Assembly (NCBI GenBank): GCA_021234155.1
Contig: JAJEKV010000025.1
Coordinates: 6,243,310-6,307,309, forward strand
DNA: 64,000 nt
Reading direction: 5' to 3'
Source: Isoetes taiwanensis
Taxonomy: Eukaryota; Streptophyta; Lycopodiopsida; Isoetales; Isoetaceae
Under the pieces are notes generated by a model. That model was not told the DNA's origin, did no database searches, and saw only the letters and a list, made by a program, of their open reading frames with translations. The position numbers and the translations under genes are program-made. Every line of letters begins with the position of its first letter. Position 1 is the first letter of the stretch. Below, one piece after another: positions 24,130 through 36,010 of the stretch.

Positions 24130-25159
24130 TCCCTACTGACCGACGCTAGTACTCGCTACCAATAAGAGCCACACGAGGTACATTACGAAGGACCTAATCT
24201 CTCAGTCAATGATCCGTATTATCAACATTTTTCCTTTTACATTCTCGCTTTGAAGCATTTAGGAGAGGAATGATCTGACTTAAAAAATTGATCATGCTCA
24301 TGTAGACAACTTTTCCTCACAGACTGGCTGGTCAGGTTGGTATTATGTTTCTATGAATACCTGGAAACGAAGCTGGATGGCTCAGCAAAATGGTAGTGAG
24401 ATGCTAAAGAAAAGGGGCTATATAGGACTCCGCTTCTAAAGTTGTTCTCAGATTGTCACTAGAATAATGGATAGTATAACCAGATTGTATATAGATAAGT
24501 ACATTTTGCTTGATTCTCATGTAGTTCTCTCGCACCACAACAGTTTCTTCTATCTTGAGCGCATGCACTCTTGCTACTTCCCATATATGCAACAAACGGT
24601 TCTAGCTCTGTTGTGGCTTTGGATGGGTGGCATGGAGCTCCACCCACTTGAGACTATGGTTTATAGTCAATCGACGTTGTATGTTAAATCCACTTAAAGA
24701 ATGGTATTTATTTCTATCTCTATCCCTCAATTTATTGTTCAAAAAATGTACCTGTTGGATAATACATTATTACAATATTAAGTTAATATATATGGTTATA
24801 ACTGCATAGTTATGAATTATAATACTTAAGATAATCAAATACATGAACAGAATAATATGATAAAGGGAGGTTGCTTAAATATAAGATGGATGGACCGGAC
24901 GGAATTGACAGACGGGACAAACGGAATGGAATAGACATAACACATAGACAGAGTATTTTTCTTATGTCACACCACTAGTGCTATTGGTTGATGAAGAATT
25001 TAAATGTACTTGTATAAAGTTCTTTGGATCTTTTGATCAAATGCCCCCTCAAGGAGCCATTTGGGTATTGGAAATAGACTTATAAATAACTCAGGCAAAA
25101 GGATAATTACCATAGCAGTCCACTAAAATCAATTCACATGCTTAAGTTTAGTGCACTAT

Positions 25160-27816
25160 GGGTACTTTCACACCGTTGGTTATGTTATCTTAAAATTTAG
25201 ATTTTATCCCCACTTCGTTACCTTAAACTAAGGTTAATATAATGGCTCTTACGCACTACTTGTTATCTTGATATTAAACTAACTTTAAACTTAAGATTGG
25301 GTACACACTTTGAATTGTTAGTTAATTTTAAAGCATAACTAAACTAAGTAAGAAATGTATACACACCAATTGTTATGTTAATTTTTAGCATAATAGAATC
25401 CTTAAGATGCATTCATTACAATTAATTATGCTTACTTCTTGATAACATAATTAGTTAAAAATGCAATCACATATGACCAACAAGTTCCAAAGCGCATTCT
25501 ATTGCTCTCTCGATACCACCTACAATGAACAACATACAACCTAGGTATTCATTACTCCCAAGAACTGGATTTTGTTATAATATTATGTCCAACAAAATTT
25601 CCACCGAGGTACATGCCAAAACAAGATGAAAGAAAATCACAGCAATGAATAGATAGTTTGTGCATACACAAAAGTAAATAAGGGCACACAGCATACTTGA
25701 AATTTACGCTGAAAGAAAATAGGTAATTTGTGCATATTCTAGAATGAAAGGAGTAGAACCCGCACCTACATCTCGGCCAATAACATAAACTAGAGTTAGT
25801 ACCCTTCAACTCATATAATAATACAAAGTACTAGAGTATTCCCGTGACTGGGCCCAAATTACCGAGTTTTCCCAGACCGGTCCGGGATTATCATGTGAGA
25901 TATAGTAACGCACTCCCTTCTCACCGTGACCGTAAGAAAAGAATAAGCTAATGAGAAAATTAATTAATTTATTTGCTATTAGGTAGTAAGGATGACTCGC
26001 AGATAACATATATGGAAATTGCAAGTGATGTAACTTTATGCTTTGCTTCTATGTTTGGCAACAAATGGTTTCGGATGCTTGCATGCAAATAAGGATTAGC
26101 TGGATGTATATTCTTGCTTGCGCATACCATTTTATTTACATAAGGATATGGAATAAGGGTATGCAGCCAAGAATGTGCATATCTAACCCTTTGCCCTTTG
26201 ACAACAAAGAATTCAATCAATATTGTGGCATAGAATATCTCAAACATGTACATTTTAGTTAAACTAGCGCTTTTGCTTTGTTGAAAAGAGAAGACAAAGA
26301 ATAGAAATGTAACAAGGCATACAAGGATGGAAATCTACATTTGCTAAAGACTATAGAAAATGTAGAAAGGCATAGAAAAGTAGAGTTTTTGCACCACCTC
26401 ACAAGAAACCCGCACTACTTGTAAGAGCCAAATCCCAACCAAGACAACCTTATCCCATCTCGATGCCATCATGGCCCTTTACATCTTTCAGCTCCAACAA
26501 ACCTCTTTGGCTTGAACACCAGCTCATCTCAATTATTGAGATCTCTCCCGCTGCATACACTTTGCAAACAGCTTCTTTGATTCCTCTACTTGCAATCTGG
26601 GTGCTGAATGGAGTGTAATGCAATGTGGAAGCTTCTTTCACAATTAAGTCTTAAAATGTAAATGTATCAAATGTAAATGACCGTAGTGTAATTATCAAGC
26701 AGAAGATGAATCTCAGTGGAGGAGTCTCATCCAACCGCCTTTGTTGCCTTCCTATTTTAATATACCTCCTTAATATAAAGCCTCGATGAGATCAGATTCC
26801 ATCATGTGCATTTGCAATGCATGGCAAATCCAAACAACTTCTATTTATGTAATTTATACACGGATGTCATTGAAAGCATCTTCACACTAACAAGATGTAC
26901 CCGAGAACCATTGAAGAGGTAAGCCGGATAATCTTCTGCATTCTTCGGGAATTTATCATATTTGTTAAAAGTGCCACAAAGGAACATCCCTAAATGAAAC
27001 ATAGCGTTTTACTATGTTTTCAATAAGCCCTTCCGCTAAGGTCATTTTGTTATGTGCTATGCCATTCGATCTAAATTATAGCTGATCAAATCTACCCATA
27101 AATATAAAATACTAGCACTTCCTTGGCCAATTTCAAACATGCTTCCAGCCATTGTTTCTCATGTAGAGTAAATTATCGTGATGAGGGCAAAGGAAGAGGA
27201 TATCTAAAAAATACCCAAGAAAATTACCACGCAAAGATGCTTATGTTTTATAGATGGAATGGTACAAGTGGAAGATACGCTTTAAGATCGTAGCTTAGAC
27301 TACGAGAAGTAGAAGTACCATCAAACAATCGATTGGCAAAGGACTACGACAGCGAAGCACCATCAAACAATAGATAAAGATCTAAACTAAGTACCGAAAA
27401 CACGAAATATCACGGTGTTTATCGGGATCGAAAATGGATATGCAAAGAAAAGGATTCAGAGCATACCCGGAGACTAAAATAAGACAAAAGAGAAGATTGA
27501 ATGGCTGAGAGATTCGGCCGACTAGCTATGCCGCTGCCGCCAAATGAGCAGCCGGGCTGCCGTCATTGCCGCCATTAATGTACTCTTAACCGTGTTCTCG
27601 ACACGGGATAAATTTACAAATGATTTTGTTAAGAATTTTAGGATGTCATAGGGTTTAGCATAACCAAACGTATGAATCATGATTAGATTAAAATTCTAAC
27701 CTAACCAAATTAACATCTTTGATTTTAATGTAAATGATTAACCGCATGTAGGAACGTACCAAGTATCTTAAAATTTTAACTTTTAAGCTAACATAACCAT
27801 TGGTGTGTAATTACCC
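25160..27816. mobile_element. 2,657-bp terminal-inverted-repeat DNA transposon (non-autonomous)
   Basis: The ends are imperfect inverted repeats of about 49 bp. The left end starts GGGTACTTTCACACCGTTGG. The right end, reverse-complemented, starts GGGTAATTACACACCAATGG, and both continue with TTATGTTA-CTTAAAA. A 3-bp TAT flanks both sides (25,157-25,159 and 27,817-27,819). Arm A preserves the uninterrupted site at about 6,655 (CACTGTTTCAAC on the matching strand), so the insertion is demonstrated by comparison. Additional copies of the terminal motif lie just inside both ends (about 25,360 and 27,645). A 3-bp duplication with a GGG-start terminus points to the PIF/Harbinger superfamily. Internal open frames are at most 94 codons without a recognisable transposase, so it is probably non-autonomous. 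Confidence 0.8.
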
Positions 27817-28082
27817 TATTTCAACTTAATTACAGACCTATTACTTAGTCCACACCAAGTTGAAATTTTCAATGCTATTTCATCCATTTAAGCAACCAAG
27901 ACTATTTCAATCCTGGCATTTACATGTCCATCTGATCTTCAGTCTCCTACCTACCTTAAGCCCTTGAAATGCAAGAAGTTAAATATTAGATATATAACGC
28001 TTACAATCCGTGTGAAAGAAATAATGTTTTTTCAGAAATCCAAGGAAGTAGGAACCTAAGAATTGTTATCTACTTAGCCAAA

Positions 28083-28535
28083 TCAGCCCTTATCAAGGTG
28101 CTCTATTTGAATGGTGTAATGAAATATGGCACTGGTGTCATCAAAAGACACATTTTGAACAGTGGCGAGACCGCTGGCACCTTCAAAATCACCAGTGCCA
28201 CCAACTACAAGAACAGATCTGGTAGGCGAGATGATTTTGTTGGATCCAAGGATGCTCAGAGACCCATTATACTGATCATTTTGCAGAACAGCAGTGAAAG
28301 AAACGTCCAGAGTTAAGCCATGTAAGGAATAGTCATAGTAATAGGAACCTTGCATTCTACCAAGGGCCTTAGAATCAACAGATGGGCCTTCTGTTATGAG
28401 ATCATCCCCAACTGCCAGCAATCCAAAGTCGAGATCTGTTGTGGAGCTTGGGCCTGCAATGGAGAGCATAAACTTGTTTAATCCACTGAATGTAGGCCTA
28501 TCATGTACATAGAATTCCAAGGTAGTTTTCTTCAT
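28083..28535 (-). CDS. Dirigent protein B, signal peptide deleted
   Basis: Intronless 150-residue dirigent-domain protein, the diverged duplicate of the gene at 5.9 kb. Its frame is intact across the family blocks: LEFYVHD, FGLLAVGDDLITEGPS, SKALGRMQGSY, LQNDQYNGSLSILG, VVGGTGDFEGASG and FHYTIQIEHL. It differs by a two-codon gain (DRPTFSG versus DTFSG) and a YYYDYSLHG patch in place of YSCSSLDG. The start differs radically. Compared with copy A, the 89 bp corresponding to 5,836-5,924 are missing, including the original ATG and the whole signal peptide. The bases joined by the deletion create the ATG used here, directly before AAGAAAACT. The protein therefore begins MKKTTLEF and should be cytosolic if made. 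The promoter elements are retained. It is either an intact gene product with changed location or a very recent pseudogene. Confidence 0.85.
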   Translation of the reverse strand: MKKTTLEFYVHDRPTFSGLNKFMLSIAGPSSTTDLDFGLLAVGDDLITEGPSVDSKALGRMQGSYYYDYSLHGLTLDVSFTAVLQNDQYNGSLSILGSNKIISPTRSVLVVGGTGDFEGASGLATVQNVSFDDTSAIFHYTIQIEHLDKG

Positions 28536-28574
28536 CAGATGTTTTTTGGCTCTCCCTATTCGATGTATCAGATC

Positions 28575-28665
28575 CTCCTTTTATTTTGATCTTGGTCTGT
28601 ATTGGCTGCCGAGTCGACACGTGGGCGTGTTTAATTGGCTGTCTATTGGTCGCCATGTACAGGCT
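28575..28665 (-). promoter_or_regulatory. Putative promoter of dirigent B
   Basis: Reading the minus strand, a G-box CACGTG (28,618-28,623) sits between CCAAT boxes, followed by AAAATAAAAGGAGGAT. This is the same arrangement as in copy A. The distance from the TATA-like box to the coding start is shortened by the deletion at the start codon, so the 5' leader would be only a few tens of bases. Confidence 0.45.
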
Positions 28666-28845
28666 GGGTATGTCCGAATATGCTGCTTGGATAGGCCATG
28701 AACATGGCCGCCTCTCCTGCACGTCAAAAAGCCCCACACCATCAAATTCCGCGGTAAAGAAGGATTTTTTGATTGAAAGATGAGAATTTTTCAATCAGAG
28801 TTTTTGCATGGCAGGGAAACTTTCATGTATTTTACAATACAAGAA

Positions 28846-31800
28846 ATTTATCGCGGGGGCCAAGGAGATTCTGAATGTAAATCCGTAGAAGGTATCCGTC
28901 AATCTGCAGGAGGGAGGGATCAATAGAAGGAGAAACGCCACTTTTATCTGCTTGGGTTCTTGGATAGTTGGGGTTGTGCAGGAAAATCATTGCTGAGGGA
29001 AAATCTCTTTACACAGGTATTGCAGCAGAACTGTTGCTAAGGGAAGCCTGAGATATTGCCTGCAAGGTGACAACGCTTGGTCATTTTTTTTACAGACGAA
29101 TTGCTGGAGCAGGCAGCGTGAAGAGGATCAAGGTAAAGTAAGATCTATATTTTGCAAATGCAAGTGAACCTTTTTCAATGTGTAGACAGACGTATGTATG
29201 ATTTGCTCATGCACGTAAAATCTTTTTCCTTTACCATGGAAAAGGATAACATGTTCCTGTAAATCATATCATTTTAACCATATCCTTGCCCTCCAAGCAG
29301 CTTCTAAACTTTGATGAATACAAGAACATCCCAGAATATCTTCTCTTGCCCCAATGCACCTAACCAGCTCCCTTCTATCGCTGATAAAGTATTGATGATG
29401 ATATGCCAGTCTTTTGAGCATCGATGAACTCATTTTTTCTTGATCTTTGCAGGTTATAGTGCCCTAGCGTAAAGTTATTTGTCTCTTGCTGTTAGCACTT
29501 GGAAGGCACATTCAAAAGTACAATGGCTGCACCTCTCAAGCATATGGAATAGGTATTGACATTTTTCTAAAGTCTTATGTTTGAGATCTTTTTAATGTCT
29601 TGGAGGGCATTGTGTGGATACTCGATTTTACCAATTCAATTGTTATTAAATATGATTTTTGTTTTTGCTTCCTGTTCATGGCTGAATTATTATTTTTCAA
29701 AAGCAAAGTCTGCTTATTGCAGTGACCACTTGCCAGCAGAATTACAGACTTACAAGACTTCAAAATTTTATTTTATATATATATGTGCATATTTTGCCTG
29801 AATCTACTCTCCAAGTCCCCAAATCCTCATCATTCTATGATCGTCAGATTCCAAGCCAGGTTAGGTTCTTTTATTTTTACTTCTTATCTGTTATGGTCCC
29901 CAAATTCCAAGCTAGGTTAGGTTTTTTACTTTTACTTCTGTAAACTATTTTGTAGAGGCAAAATCCTTACTATTCTAAATTGCTATGACTCTGAGTTTAT
30001 TGAATTGCTATAAGGTTTTCATAATAATAGCAGATGTTTTCTTTCCGTGAGAAAACATAATGTTGGTAGTTATATATGCAAGTTAACTTAATTTGTTGTT
30101 GGTGGTATTCAGAGTTATTAGAATAGTTTCTGCTTAGCCTTCTTTTTATGGTTCAAGGATATTCTCATTGAATTTGAACAAAAAGAGTTTATTTTCTAAT
30201 TCTAATTTTTGTTTTCACTGATCTCAGGAGACCAATTGGAGTGATATAACAATGTGTGCATAGAAGCGGTTGTTGGTTGTTGGCAAATGCATTGAGTGAC
30301 TATTCTAACAAGCATGGTGCTATTATCAAAATCTTGCATCCCATTATACAAGTTCAACGCATTTCTATAAGTATTCTTGGAATCTAAACACAATTTTGTT
30401 GTTTTATTTGATGATCATGGGCCATATTACAATGGTAACATGGAATCTAAAGTCACTACGACCGATGACAGTGACCAATGACAGAGGGTGCGCAGTGGTT
30501 CGAGGTTAATTGCAAGCTGGTAGTTAATTGAGATAATTGCAGGCATGCCTGTTATGTTGATGAGCATTATCTCCCACGAAAGGGTTCGCTAACTTATTAG
30601 CTAATAAGAGTCTTACAGCTGTAGATTGGTCAACAACACCAAACTTACCCCTTAAATAACCACCCATAGTCTCCTTCTTATTAAATGTGCCTTAAGTTAT
30701 TCCCACCACATCCATAAGGTCGAGTGGTTTTTGGAACTTCACACAAACTTCATAGTTTGGAAACTCAAATATTTACATCGACGTTCTTTGAATGATTCTC
30801 CATATAATTATGGGTAGGTACATTGTAATATCTACTTTCACCTCTACACTTGCATGTGTATGCTATTGTTTTGAATCTCTTATGATATATTTCTCAATCT
30901 TTGTTAGTATAATTTTTTATCATGTCTGGAAAACCCTACATTTTTTTGTAATGCCCTTATCTACCATCATCCCAAATAGGTAGATGGTTTAGATATTCAA
31001 CAAGTTGTAGTTAAATTTGTTTGTGTTGTTAGGAGCTGCACAAATGGACGATAAAGGCCAAGTAAAAACACACGCCAAGACATTAGCCCAGCAACGCTGG
31101 GCACACGTTTACTAGTGCCATTTATAGTGGTAAGTAATGCTGAATCATGATGATAAATCCTCTTTGTTCGAAAAAGCATGCATGGTTGCAAAAATTGGAC
31201 CGTTTGGACCGTGGTTGGTTTTTTCTATCACCGCGTTCCTAAAAATAATATATTTTTCAAAAACAATGTCGTTCTTGTGATGTGGAGCATAGTTGTTTTT
31301 TTTCAGAAAAAACCCTCATTCCAAACAACATATTTTAAACCCTCACTCCAAAAAACATGTAGCATAGTTTGTTTTCTGGGAAAATCTCATTCTGAACAGC
31401 ACATTTTTTATCTTCATTCCAAAAAACAAGATATTTTCTGTTATGGGTACCAATTAGTTTTTCTTTAAGAACCTCATTCCAAAATAGCATGTGTTTCCAA
31501 AATAAAAAAGTAGACATGTAAATAGAAATCAGAAAACAAGAATGCTTATATCTATTTTGATAAACATTACAATAATAGCTGGAGATCCAAAATTGTTGCA
31601 AGAACAATCAAAAACTAATTTGCCTTCGTGATCGTTGAACGATCAAATTTCTGAATCTTCCATCCCTCTTTGGATATTTACACTAAATTTTGCTTCACAC
31701 ATAGTATTTCAAAACGCTTGTAAAGTCCTGCTCCGCTTAGCTTGGACATTTTTGGAAAAGCATTTTTGGAGATGACATCGAAGTGATCGGTCCACAAGAT

Positions 31801-32126
31801 ATAACTTGGTGTTACTTCTTTGAGAGCACATTTGGTAAATTGATAGAGATGCCGACAAATAAGAAAGAAATGGAATTGACTTCTCGGGTAGAAAACCTCC
31901 TTTTGTTCTTTAAAATTTATCGTGCAAAGGTCAGACACTCCATGGAATGCTACTCCAGAGTGCTGATGCATGGTTCAAAAACAACATTGAGGTAATATTG
32001 AGCAAAAACAATGTCAAGAGGCATTATTTGTGCAAAGTCTCGCACTACAGCATTGACCTCGTACCGCATACGTATGCGCGAAATGATTGTTTGGAAGGAA
32101 TTAATATCAAATATGTAGCAAAACAA
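28846..32126. other. Intergenic DNA, possible untranslated exons, no protein gene recognised
   Basis: At about 29,100-29,135 a purine-rich segment ends AGGATCAAG|GTAAAG. At about 29,455 TTTGCAG|GTTATAG occurs. The pair could delimit an intron of a non-coding transcript or leader, but no open frame supports it. At 31,300-31,500 the phrase CTCATTCCAAA recurs at least four times with spacing of 30-80 bp (degenerate tandem repeat). Otherwise AT-rich, with short open frames only. Confidence 0.35.
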
Positions 32127-32360
32127 TGTGGGTTTTTGTATTTTTGCACGCTTTTTCTATGGTTTTATATGATTTGATGTTCAGATGTCGCTGGGATGAA
32201 CTAATGTGTACATCTAGAGCGATATTAACGATCTTTGGATTTTGGTGCCATCTTTCCAATGGTCCACCTATGAATTTCCAAAGCTCATGCATGCAGGCCT
32301 CGAGCAAACCCATTTTAGGGGTTCTATGGTTTCGTGGGCTCCCCAATTTCTTTTATTTCA
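32127..32360 (+). repeat. Direct repeat copy 1 (about 230 bp)
   Basis: The sequence starting AATGTGGGTTTTTGTATTTT and continuing through 'ACATCTAGAG' and 'TTTCCAATGGTCCA' is repeated in the same orientation and order at 34,643-34,870, at clear but reduced identity. Both copies begin with TGTGGG, so decayed LTRs of a small element are possible. The 2.3 kb between them has no recognisable retroelement coding sequence. Confidence 0.6.
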
Positions 32361-33094
32361 AACCAGACCTCGAAGGTTGATGAGCTTTGCTACGCTGGTC
32401 GCTGAAGCCGATAGTTCTGCTTTTATTTCAGTTTTCATTTCTCAGTACCGACATAGGTCCCTAGTCAAATTACATAGGGTTTTATTTGGGTTGTAAGGCT
32501 TCGCCTTCACCGCTTCAAGTAGATCTTTAGCCAACGGTTCCGCCAGTTTACAGAGTCTATAAGTGATTTCACCTATATGATCTCCCATACCCTACTTAGA
32601 TCATAAGATGGAATTTTCGCCCAAATCCGGAAACTCCTAGCATCTAAAGCTTGCTGTGCAAGATTTATTGTCGCTTGGTTCCCTAGCCACTAGAATTCTA
32701 TCTCAGATTTTTTTTATCAAACCGAGGTTTGTCCTACTTCCGTGCCATAGAATCCACCGGCTCAGCCACATTGATGATGTTTAGGTACAGGAGAAGCATC
32801 GAATTGTTATTATAAAAAGGAGAACAAGAATCATTGTATCCTCGCTGGCCACCACAGCAACCGATTCTTCAAGGCAACGATCGCTTCAACATCTTGCAAA
32901 CTGCACTGTAGCATCGGATGTAGCCTTTGCAATTTCGGCTATCCCAAGCATTAAACCTGAAATGATTTAGGCCCTTAATCCCCTTTGGTTTAGGGTTCTC
33001 TCAGTCGTGACAATTTCCATATTCTTGTTTTCGCGGCATCCCTTGTTCTAAAAAGCCATGAAATACAAAGAATCTCTCTCCTTATTTTTATGTT

Positions 33095-33435
33095 GAACCA
33101 TCATGTTATTCCAGAGTGTGATTGTTTACGTGTTTGCCCTTATCAAACATGAAAATATCATGAATAGCATTTGTGACTCACAGATACTTTGTTGTTCTAC
33201 CTCTTAAATTTCTAATTCTAGCAGCTTCCTATCTCTCATGCTTCCTTTACATTATAAGAGGGCTACTCTTTCTATTTTAAGCAAAGAACCATCATAGTAT
33301 TCCTCAGAAGCTTATTTACATTTCGTTCTATCAAACATGAAAACATCATGGATAGCATTTGTGATTATAGATATCTTGTTGTTTTTACCTCCCTAAATTT
33401 CTTTAATTCTAGCAGCTTTCATCTTTCATGCTCCT
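33095..33435 (+). repeat. Two-copy tandem duplication (about 190 bp)
   Basis: The unit at about 33,095-33,285 is repeated at about 33,287-33,435. Shared stretches include TATCAAACATGAAAA-ATCATG, ATAGCATTTGTGA and TTCTAATTCTAGCAGC(T)TTC, each followed by CTCATGCTCCTT-like sequence. The second copy is shorter. A small 19-bp tandem duplicate (ACTATTTTGAGAAGAATG) lies nearby at about 33,954-33,990. Confidence 0.75.
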
Positions 33436-34239
33436 TACCGCTTGGGATTAATATTAGTTAGCATCGCCATGCATGGAAATGTACTCCAACACTCAGATAT
33501 GATGGCTCTTGTATTTTGTGATATTATCTTGCATCCTATCCGGGTAGATGAGCATCAGCTTGAGCATGAAGATTTTGAGATGTTAATTTTGAGATGTTAA
33601 TTCTCGCTTGTTTCAAGTTAGTATGTTTCTGTCTTTCTAATTGTGTACATCTTGGCATTTTTGTATGCGTGCCTTTTCCGCTGCATAACATCAATATCTA
33701 GCATAACGTGATTGGCTTCTATGGATTTTGTCAATTTGCTTAGATCTATCAAGTAGAGATCCTAATTGGCTACTTGATGCACATAAAGTTCACATCCTAA
33801 TTGGCATCCACAATGTGGAAACTATATTGTATCTATAATGGCACGCTATACCCTGTGATGGGAATAGGTTGTGACCGGGCCTATTTGTTTATCACCGCTA
33901 AACATGTATATCTCTTCAACTTCTAATTACACAAGAACACAATGCGCTTATTGACTATTTTGAGAAGAATGACTATTTTGAGAAGAATGGGAAATATCCA
34001 ATGCCATGTATATATAGAGGTTAGGAAATTCTTAAGCCGCTTATTAACGCTTTGAGAAAATTGGTAATACTTGAATGCCATATATATAAGAACGCATACA
34101 TGCAATCATCAATTGAATCTATTTGCCAAGTGGAAATAATTTGTTTGTTCGTTTTAAATGTCTTTACATGTTCTTATGTTTGTTTTTTAGGGCCCGGCGC
34201 CCAAAAATTTTTTAGTATAATAACCAACACATAACTGAT

Positions 34240-34640
34240 TATTGATAATAAACATGTTCATTGATCCAACATACCTAAATTAAAATCCCCTTAAACCCCT
34301 TTGGTTTGGGGTGCATATTCATGGCTGGGGTGACGAGGGCAATGAAAGAGCCCTACATTTGTATTTTGCACGCATTTAAATCAACACCATAAAGTATTCC
34401 AAATGGAAATCTTAGTATTTTGCTAATCTTATTATACAAGATAGCAAAACTTGTACTTGTATACCCCACAAATGAGGAACTTTAATGACGGTGTAGATTA
34501 AGGAATAAGGGGCTTAATATGCCTTATCCAATGCCTCTCGATGCCCTGTGAGTCACCCCTGTGAATATGCACCAAACCAAAGGGGGTTTAAGGGGATTTT
34601 AATTTAGATGTGTTGGATCCAATGGTTATGTTTATTAATA
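34240..34640. mobile_element. Inverted-repeat (MITE-like) element, copy 1
   Basis: Outer arms of about 85-90 bp are inverted repeats of each other. The left arm (about 34,243-34,333) contains AATCCCCTTAAACCCCTTTG and GGTGCATATTCA. The right arm (about 34,556-34,640) contains the reverse complement, GTGAATATGCACC then AAAGGGGGTTTAAGGGGATT. The middle carries TATACCCCACAAATGAGGAAC and CGGTGTAGATTAAGGAATA. A second copy lies at 37,690-37,990 in the same orientation. There is no coding capacity. I could not fix the exact ends or a target-site duplication. Confidence 0.7.
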
Positions 34641-34642
34641 AA

Positions 34643-34870
34643 TGTGGGTTTTTTGTGTTTTTGTACGTTTTTCACAAAGGTTTTCCTAAGATTTCATGGA
34701 TGATTCGGGAATGGATGTACTAATGACATCTAGAGTGCACCATTTCTTAGTCGTTGATTTAGTTTTTTTTTTCAATGGTTCAACATCCAAGGGCTCACAA
34801 CAAAAAGCCCTCTTTATTTTAGCTGAACATGCGTTTCCTGCGGGATAGCATTTCGTGGCATTCTTTGGAA
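34643..34870 (+). repeat. Direct repeat copy 2 (about 230 bp)
   Basis: Same-orientation partner of 32,127-32,360. It starts AATGTGGGTTTTTTGTGTTT directly after the right arm of the MITE-like element and retains GACATCTAGAG and TTCAATGGTTCA. Confidence 0.6.
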
Positions 34871-35335
34871 AAAAATTAATGTTCCTTGTGATCGAGTGGA
34901 AACAGATTTGGATCTCGTGTTGTTTGTTGCCATAATCAACTGGTTCTGGGCATTTTCTTGGAGCCGCCTATAGCATTTGGTGAGTTGTAGGCTCTTTGAT
35001 CAAGTCAAGTGATTGGCACTAAGATCTTCAAGTACCTTTCCTTGAAAACAAATCCCTATTCGTGAAGATGCACTTACGCTAAAGGGTAATGGATAGATCC
35101 GCAAGAAGGCAATGGGAAGCCGAGCATTTATGGTAGAAATTTATTCCCATGGAGCTCCTCGAAAGGATTATTTAGTAGGAATCAGAATCCTTTTACGTGA
35201 TATCCCTTCGTGATGCAAGGTGTAAATAGTACGGCAAATACTCAGCTTTATGGTTATAGTGTGCGAGATCTTCAAAGCGCCATAAACATGGCATACTCAA
35301 TGCTCACGACTCCATTACAGATCACTCTTCCTCTC

Positions 35336-36010
35336 CAAACCCTAACCCTAATACTCCATCTTCTACCTTAATTTTTCAAGCTCTAGGGCAACAGAGGCAT
35401 TGTGGCTTATCCTCAACAATCTTACCAATCATCGAGTCTATTTCTCAAGGATTCTCCTCAACATATCCCATTATGTGGAAGCATATCCTGCGGCCTATAT
35501 CCAGGCAGCTCTCTAGAGCTTTTCTTTCAAATCAAATAACAGACATCACTTCGCGACACCGGATTTGAAGCAAATGGATTTGTAGCATATTTGAAGCAGC
35601 CGACCTAATACAAGATGTCAAGTTTTGGGCCTACAAAAAACTTCTAGGCAAATCCAAGAGTTCGGGTTTCTCCTACCATTCTGGGAGGTTTCATCCGGCA
35701 ATGAGCTAGGGAGTTCGGTTCGAGTTGGGGAGTTCTCTTTTTCCTTTTATTTTTGAAATTGCCGAAGGGTCGGCCTCAGCAGAACTTCGATCTCCAAATG
35801 ATCCACCAAGAGCTCGGCGTTTTCACGAAGTTAAGAAGAAGCCTGCCGTGCAACAAATACTTGTGGGTCAGCTTTTGCTTATTCAAACCTCGCATTAATG
35901 GCTTCCTTACAATTCACAGCATTAAATCAAGCCGCTCCACGTTTCAGCCGCCCATTTACGAGCATGATGATGCCCCACGCTTGCATATATAAAGGGCTTC
36001 TATTTCTCCC
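35336..36010 (+). other. Telo-box-bearing segment with a possible transit-peptide exon
   Basis: AAACCCTAACCCTAA at about 35,338-35,352 matches the plant telo-box (AAACCCTAA), a promoter element common in genes for translation. About 550 bp downstream an open frame at 35,898 begins MASLQFTALNQAAPRFSRPF. That is Ser/Arg-rich and Asp/Glu-free, as in organelle transit peptides. It soon runs into low-complexity sequence and no downstream exon was recognised. This may be a first exon of an unidentified gene or coincidence. Confidence 0.25.

Larger units (their letters stand above)
24130..28845 (-). repeat. Inverted duplication, arm B, interrupted by a transposon
   Basis: Reverse-complement copy of 5,405-7,660. 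Matching blocks include 24,160-24,250, 24,300-24,720 (with the 'CTTGAGACTATGGTTTATAG' segment), 24,840-25,150 and 27,820-28,845. A 2,657-bp element splits the 3' flank at 25,160-27,816. Relative to arm A this arm has one instead of three promoter repeats and an 89-bp deletion at the start of the coding region. The outer boundary is sharp near 28,845, where similarity stops after TTTTACAATA. Confidence 0.85.

Noticed and set aside
24404-24809. Overlapping frames with CYFPYMQQTVLAL and HPLETMVYSQS
   Set aside because: Similar frames exist in arm A at 7,000-7,290, but both arms have different breaks and the sequence is the duplicated 3' flank. No family match.
25552-26641. Frames of 63-94 codons inside the 2,657-bp transposon as transposase
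   Set aside because: No DDE or Myb/SANT motif and no consistent frame, so the element is treated as non-autonomous.
35338-35352. AAACCCTAACCCTAA as interstitial telomere
   Set aside because: Only two repeat units. A telo-box or chance match is the better reading.
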